Below are positions 4,907-7,730 of a DNA stretch of 7,730 nucleotides, piece after piece. Origin of the DNA: Actinomycetota bacterium. GTDB lineage: Bacteria; Actinomycetota; Thermoleophilia; Gaiellales; Gaiellaceae. Below the pieces are notes generated by a model. That model did no database searches. It was not told the DNA's origin and saw only the letters and a list, made by a program, of their open reading frames with translations. Each line of letters starts with the position of its first letter. The stretch's first letter is position 1. The translations under genes and the position numbers were made by a program. The stretch lies in the NCBI GenBank assembly GCA_005885085.1, contig VAXY01000208.1, forward strand, positions 598 to 8,327. The letters are read 5' to 3'.

Positions 4907-5637
4907 GGAAGACCAAAGGCAGCCGCGGCGTTCGCGTCGATCCGGCGGCCGAGCTCCTCCGGGTCCTCGTCGCGCGTCTCCGCCAGCGAGGCGATCGTGT
5001 GCACGACGTACGCGGGCTCGTTCGTCCTGCCTCGGACGGGTTGCGGGGCGAGATAGGGACAGTCCGTTTCCGCGAGGACCTTCTCCGGCGGAACCTTCGC
5101 GGCCGCCTCGCGCAGCTCGGCCGCCTTCGGGTAGGTGACGTTCCCGGCGAACGAGACGTAGTAGCCGCGCTCGAGCGCGACCGGCAGCAACCCCGGTGAG
5201 GAGAAGCAATGCAACACCACTGTGCCGCCGAAATCCTCGAGCGCTGTCGCGGTCTCGTCGTCGGCAGCGCGCGAATGCACGATCACCGCCGTCCCGAGCT
5301 CCCCTGCAAGGCGAAGCTGGTCGGCGAAGAGGCGGCGCTGTGCCTCTCGTGGAGCGTAGTCGCGGTAGAAGTCGAGGCCGATCTCGCCGATCGCAACGAC
5401 CTTGCCGGCGGCAAGCGCGGCGAGCTCCTCGATGGATTCGCCGTCTGCTGCCTGGTGCGGATGCACGCCTGCGGCGACGGCGACGCCCTCTTCACCCTCC
5501 GCAAGCGCGAGCGTCACGCGGGTCGACTCCAGGCCCGACGCGATCGCGACGATCCGGCCGACTCCCACCGCTCGTGCGCGCGCGATCGCGGCGTGGGGGT
5601 CGTCGAGCCCATCGAGGTGCGCATGCGTGTCGATCAC
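4903..5637 (-). CDS. tatD: TatD-family metal-dependent hydrolase / DNase
   Basis: TatD proteins are cytoplasmic TIM-barrel metallohydrolases with 3'-5' exonuclease activity on DNA (and RNA in some members), linked to DNA repair or turnover; the physiological substrate here is not known. The 244-residue protein has every metal-site motif: DTHAHLD (residues 3-9), GVHPH (57-61), IGEIGLDFYRDY (83-94, metal-bridging E85), VIVHSR (H121), LHCFSS (H143), SFAGNVTY, and AETDCPYLAP (D192). It starts at GTG 5637, overlapping the metG stop as GTGA. The upstream extension of the open frame is antisense-like metG coding and is rejected. The length is slightly below the usual 250-265. The metG-tatD pairing is widespread in bacteria. 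Confidence 0.94.
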   Translation of the reverse strand: MIDTHAHLDGLDDPHAAIARARAVGVGRIVAIASGLESTRVTLALAEGEEGVAVAAGVHPHQAADGESIEELAALAAGKVVAIGEIGLDFYRDYAPREAQRRLFADQLRLAGELGTAVIVHSRAADDETATALEDFGGTVVLHCFSSPGLLPVALERGYYVSFAGNVTYPKAAELREAAAKVPPEKVLAETDCPYLAPQPVRGRTNEPAYVVHTIASLAETRDEDPEELGRRIDANAAAAFGLP

Positions 5638-7424
5638 GCGACGTCGAGCCGGCTGAGCTCGTCTTCGACGATGCCGGGGTCGAGCTTCTTGAACATCGGC
5701 TCGGGCTCTCTGAGCTTTTGACTGACCGGCAGGTCGCTCGGCTCCCAGCGCTGCAGCCAAGCGCTGTAGTCGCCGGTCAGCACTGCGTGCTTGTCGCCTC
5801 CCTCTTCCTCGATCTCCCGAAACTCGAGCGGGCCGGCGAGCCAGCCCTCGTAGCCGAGGAGCTCGTGCAGCTTCTGGCTCGAGAACGGCACGAACGGCGT
5901 GAAGATCAGCTTCAGCGTGTCGACGAGCCGCAGAGCGACGTACAGGATCGTCCCGGCCCGCTCGCGGTCCTCTTTGATCACCGCCCAAGGCGCCTCGTGG
6001 TCGACGTACTGATTGCCGATGCTCGAGAGCCGCATCGCCTCCGCGAGAGCGGCCTTGAACCGCGCCTGCTCGATCAGCTCGCCGACGCTCGAAAATCCTG
6101 CGGCGACCGACTCGAACGCCTGCTCGTCCTGCGCGGTGAGCTCGCCGGGCGCCGGGACCTCGCCGAAGTTCCGGTAGGCATTCGTAAGCGTGCGGTTGAC
6201 GAGGTTGCCCCAGTTCGCCAGCAGCTCGTCGTTGTTGCGCCGGAGGAACTCGGCCCACGTGAAGTCCGTGTCCTGGGTCTCGGGGCCGGCGGCGGTCAGG
6301 AAGTAGCGCACCGGATCCGGGTCGTAGCGCTCGAGCACGTCGCGGACGTAAATGGCGATCGCGCGGCTCGTGGAGAGTTGCTTCCCCTCCATGGTCAGGA
6401 ATTCGCTCGCGACGACCTCGTCCGGCAGATGGAGGTCACCGTTGCCGGCGCCCAGTTGTCCTCCCTCCCCGTAACCGAGCAGCATGCTCGGCCAGATCAC
6501 GGTGTGGAACACGATGTTGTCCTTGCCCATGAAGTACGCGTGCAGAGCGTCGGGGCTTTGCCACCAGTCGCGCCAAGCCTCAGGCGTGCCTCGGTTCTGC
6601 GCCCACTCGACCGCGGCGGAGAGGTAGCCGATCACCGCGTCGAACCAGACGTAGATGCGTTTCGTCTCTTCCGGATAGCCCTCGACGGGTACGGGAATGC
6701 CCCAATCGATGTCCCGCGTCATCGCACGCGGCTTCAGGTTGTCGACGAGCGAGAGCGAGAAGTTGCGCACGTTGGGGCGCCAGTTCGACTTCTGCTCGAT
6801 CCACGGCCGGAGGCGAGCGGCGAACTTCGGGAGATCCAGGAAGAGGTGCGTCGTCTCCCTGAACTCGGGGGTCGACCCGTCGATGATCGAGTGCGGGTTG
6901 ATCAGGTCGGCGGGATCGAGTTGGTTGCCGCAGTTGTCGCACTGGTCCCCGCGTGCCTCGGGGAAGCCACAGATCGGGCACGTGCCTTCGATGTACCGGT
7001 CCGGCAGCGTGTTGCCCGTCGTGGCGGAGAACGCGCCGAGCGTGGTCTGCGCGATGAGCCAGCCGTGCTCGTAGAGCGTGCGGAACAGGTCTCGCGTAAC
7101 AGTCGCGTGATTGCGCGTCGTCGTTCGCGTGAAGCAGTCGTAGCTGATGCCGAGGTCGCGGAGGTCTTCGCGGGTGAGCGCGTTGTAGCGCTCGGCGATC
7201 TCACGCGGCGAGACGCCTTCCCGGTCCGCCGTGACCATCACGGGCGTCCCGTGCTGGTCCGTGCCACTCACCATCAGCACGTCGTTGCCCTTCAACCGGT
7301 GGTAGCGCGCGAAGATGTCCGCGGGGACTGCGAACCCGACCACGTGGCCCAGATGACGCTTCCCCGACGCATACGGCCAAGCGGGCGCCACCAGGATCTT
7401 GCGCGTTTGCTTCTGCTCCGACAA
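5634..7424 (-). CDS. metG: Methionine-tRNA ligase
   Basis: This class I synthetase charges tRNA-Met (elongator and initiator) with methionine. The protein has 596 residues from TTG 7424. That start has GGAG at 7432-7435 with a seven-base spacer and sits just before the conserved KILVAPAWPYASG. ATGs farther upstream in the open frame precede non-homologous sequence. Motifs: HIGH as RHLGHVVG (23-30), GTDQHGTP, a zinc knuckle with C149, C152, C162 and C165 (CPIC...CDNC), DIDWGIPVP, YVWFDAVIGYLSA, GKDNIVFH, and the KMSKS region as GKQLSTSR (347-354). An anticodon-binding helical domain follows (NRTLTNAYRNFG...), with KLIFTPFVPFSSQKLHELLG near the C-terminal third. There is no C-terminal EMAP-like tRNA-binding domain. 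It is the first gene of the operon and overlaps tatD by four bases. Confidence 0.96.
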   Translation of the reverse strand: MSEQKQTRKILVAPAWPYASGKRHLGHVVGFAVPADIFARYHRLKGNDVLMVSGTDQHGTPVMVTADREGVSPREIAERYNALTREDLRDLGISYDCFTRTTTRNHATVTRDLFRTLYEHGWLIAQTTLGAFSATTGNTLPDRYIEGTCPICGFPEARGDQCDNCGNQLDPADLINPHSIIDGSTPEFRETTHLFLDLPKFAARLRPWIEQKSNWRPNVRNFSLSLVDNLKPRAMTRDIDWGIPVPVEGYPEETKRIYVWFDAVIGYLSAAVEWAQNRGTPEAWRDWWQSPDALHAYFMGKDNIVFHTVIWPSMLLGYGEGGQLGAGNGDLHLPDEVVASEFLTMEGKQLSTSRAIAIYVRDVLERYDPDPVRYFLTAAGPETQDTDFTWAEFLRRNNDELLANWGNLVNRTLTNAYRNFGEVPAPGELTAQDEQAFESVAAGFSSVGELIEQARFKAALAEAMRLSSIGNQYVDHEAPWAVIKEDRERAGTILYVALRLVDTLKLIFTPFVPFSSQKLHELLGYEGWLAGPLEFREIEEEGGDKHAVLTGDYSAWLQRWEPSDLPVSQKLREPEPMFKKLDPGIVEDELSRLDVA

Positions 7425-7730
7425 AGAACGGCTCCGGCTCGGGGACGCACATGATACGAGCCGCCTTGCGTCCGACAGCGCGCCGCACAAGGAGCGCAAG
7501 CGAGAACAGCAGCGCGAGTGCGACAGGCATGAAGAGCCAGGGGATACGCCGAGCCTGCGCGGATCGAGAGGAGTGCCGAGCCGGAAACGGCCGCGCATCG
7601 TGAACGCTCTGACGTTCGTCCACAGGCCGGCGGAGCCGGCTGCGCAGCGGCGTGCCCACCGCATCGCTACGCCCGTTCGGGTGTGCGATAGCTGCGACAT
7701 CCGCCGCCGGGGTCGCGGGCGCTTCGGCCG
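7425..7730 (-). other. Region upstream of metG: no recognised gene, possible partial reading frame
   Basis: One minus-strand frame is open from the window edge through this region. It encodes a hydrophobic segment, RIPWLFMPVALALLFSLALLV, flanked by arginines, which could be the membrane tail of an upstream protein. The frame has no stop until 7201, well inside metG, so a normal gene would overlap metG by more than 200 bases. A second minus-strand frame ends at TAG 7667-7669 after twenty codons and could equally be the end of an upstream gene. Codon statistics by eye do not decide between them. Nothing on the plus strand is convincing. Confidence 0.25.
7451..7456 (-). promoter_or_regulatory. 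Candidate -10 box (TATCAT) for the metG operon
   Basis: TATCAT on the minus strand differs from the TATAAT consensus at one base. It would place the transcription start about 20 bases before the metG TTG, leaving room for the GGAG Shine-Dalgarno. No convincing -35 is seen at 16-18 bases upstream (the region reads CTGTCG or TGTCGG). This is a single-hexamer prediction. Confidence 0.3.

Noticed and set aside
4907..5209. N-terminal extension of RsmA from the upstream ATG-like start at 5209
   Set aside because: This stretch is tatD coding read in another frame. RsmA homology starts right at GTG 4906.
5196..7454. Long plus-strand open frame (752 codons) opposite metG and tatD
   Set aside because: Same composition signature and no family resemblance. 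The opposite strand carries complete motif sets for MetRS and TatD.

Overview
The window is a GC-rich stretch of a bacterial chromosome. Every convincing gene lies on the minus strand, so transcription runs from high to low coordinates. Gene content and order (metG, tatD, rsmA, ispE, then tRNA-Gln, glmU, prs, rplY) match the conserved housekeeping neighbourhood known from Actinobacteria. Strong GC preference at third codon positions, frequent GTG/TTG starts and long antisense shadow frames agree with this. The style of the proteins suggests a deep-branching lineage, possibly Thermoleophilia/Gaiellales-like, but that is inference and not proven by the window.

Right part, 7730 down to 2948: an upstream region of about 300 bases with no recognised gene holds a plausible -10 box (TATCAT) for the operon. 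It is followed by metG (methionyl-tRNA synthetase), tatD (metal-dependent DNase family), rsmA (16S rRNA dimethyladenosine methyltransferase), ispE (CDP-ME kinase of the MEP isoprenoid pathway) and a small integral membrane protein of unknown function. metG/tatD, tatD/rsmA and rsmA/ispE each overlap by four bases (GTGA, GTGA, ATGA). The membrane protein starts within a few bases of the ispE stop, so this looks like one translationally coupled operon.

Middle, 2947 down to 2599: a non-coding segment ends the first operon at strong GC hairpins. It then carries three diverged tandem copies of a unit made of the tRNA-Gln 5' flank plus the first bases of the tRNA gene. Only the last copy continues into a complete tRNA-Gln(UUG). 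This is the most unusual structure in the window.

Left part, 2596 to 1: glmU (UDP-GlcNAc synthesis) starts two bases after the tRNA. It overlaps prs (PRPP synthetase) by 20 bases, and prs is followed by rplY (ribosomal protein L25/CTC), cut by the window edge. As given, prs is broken by an apparent loss of about 37 bases that removes part of the ATP-binding segment and shifts the frame. Either this is a sequence or assembly error, or it is a real lesion in a normally essential gene.

Together the genes serve translation (metG, rsmA, rplY, tRNA-Gln), cell-wall precursors (glmU), isoprenoid precursors (ispE) and nucleotide precursors (prs). I see no phage, transposon, CRISPR or defence system. 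The novelty is in the repeat array at the tRNA, the prs lesion, and possible translation-control structures at glmU and rplY.
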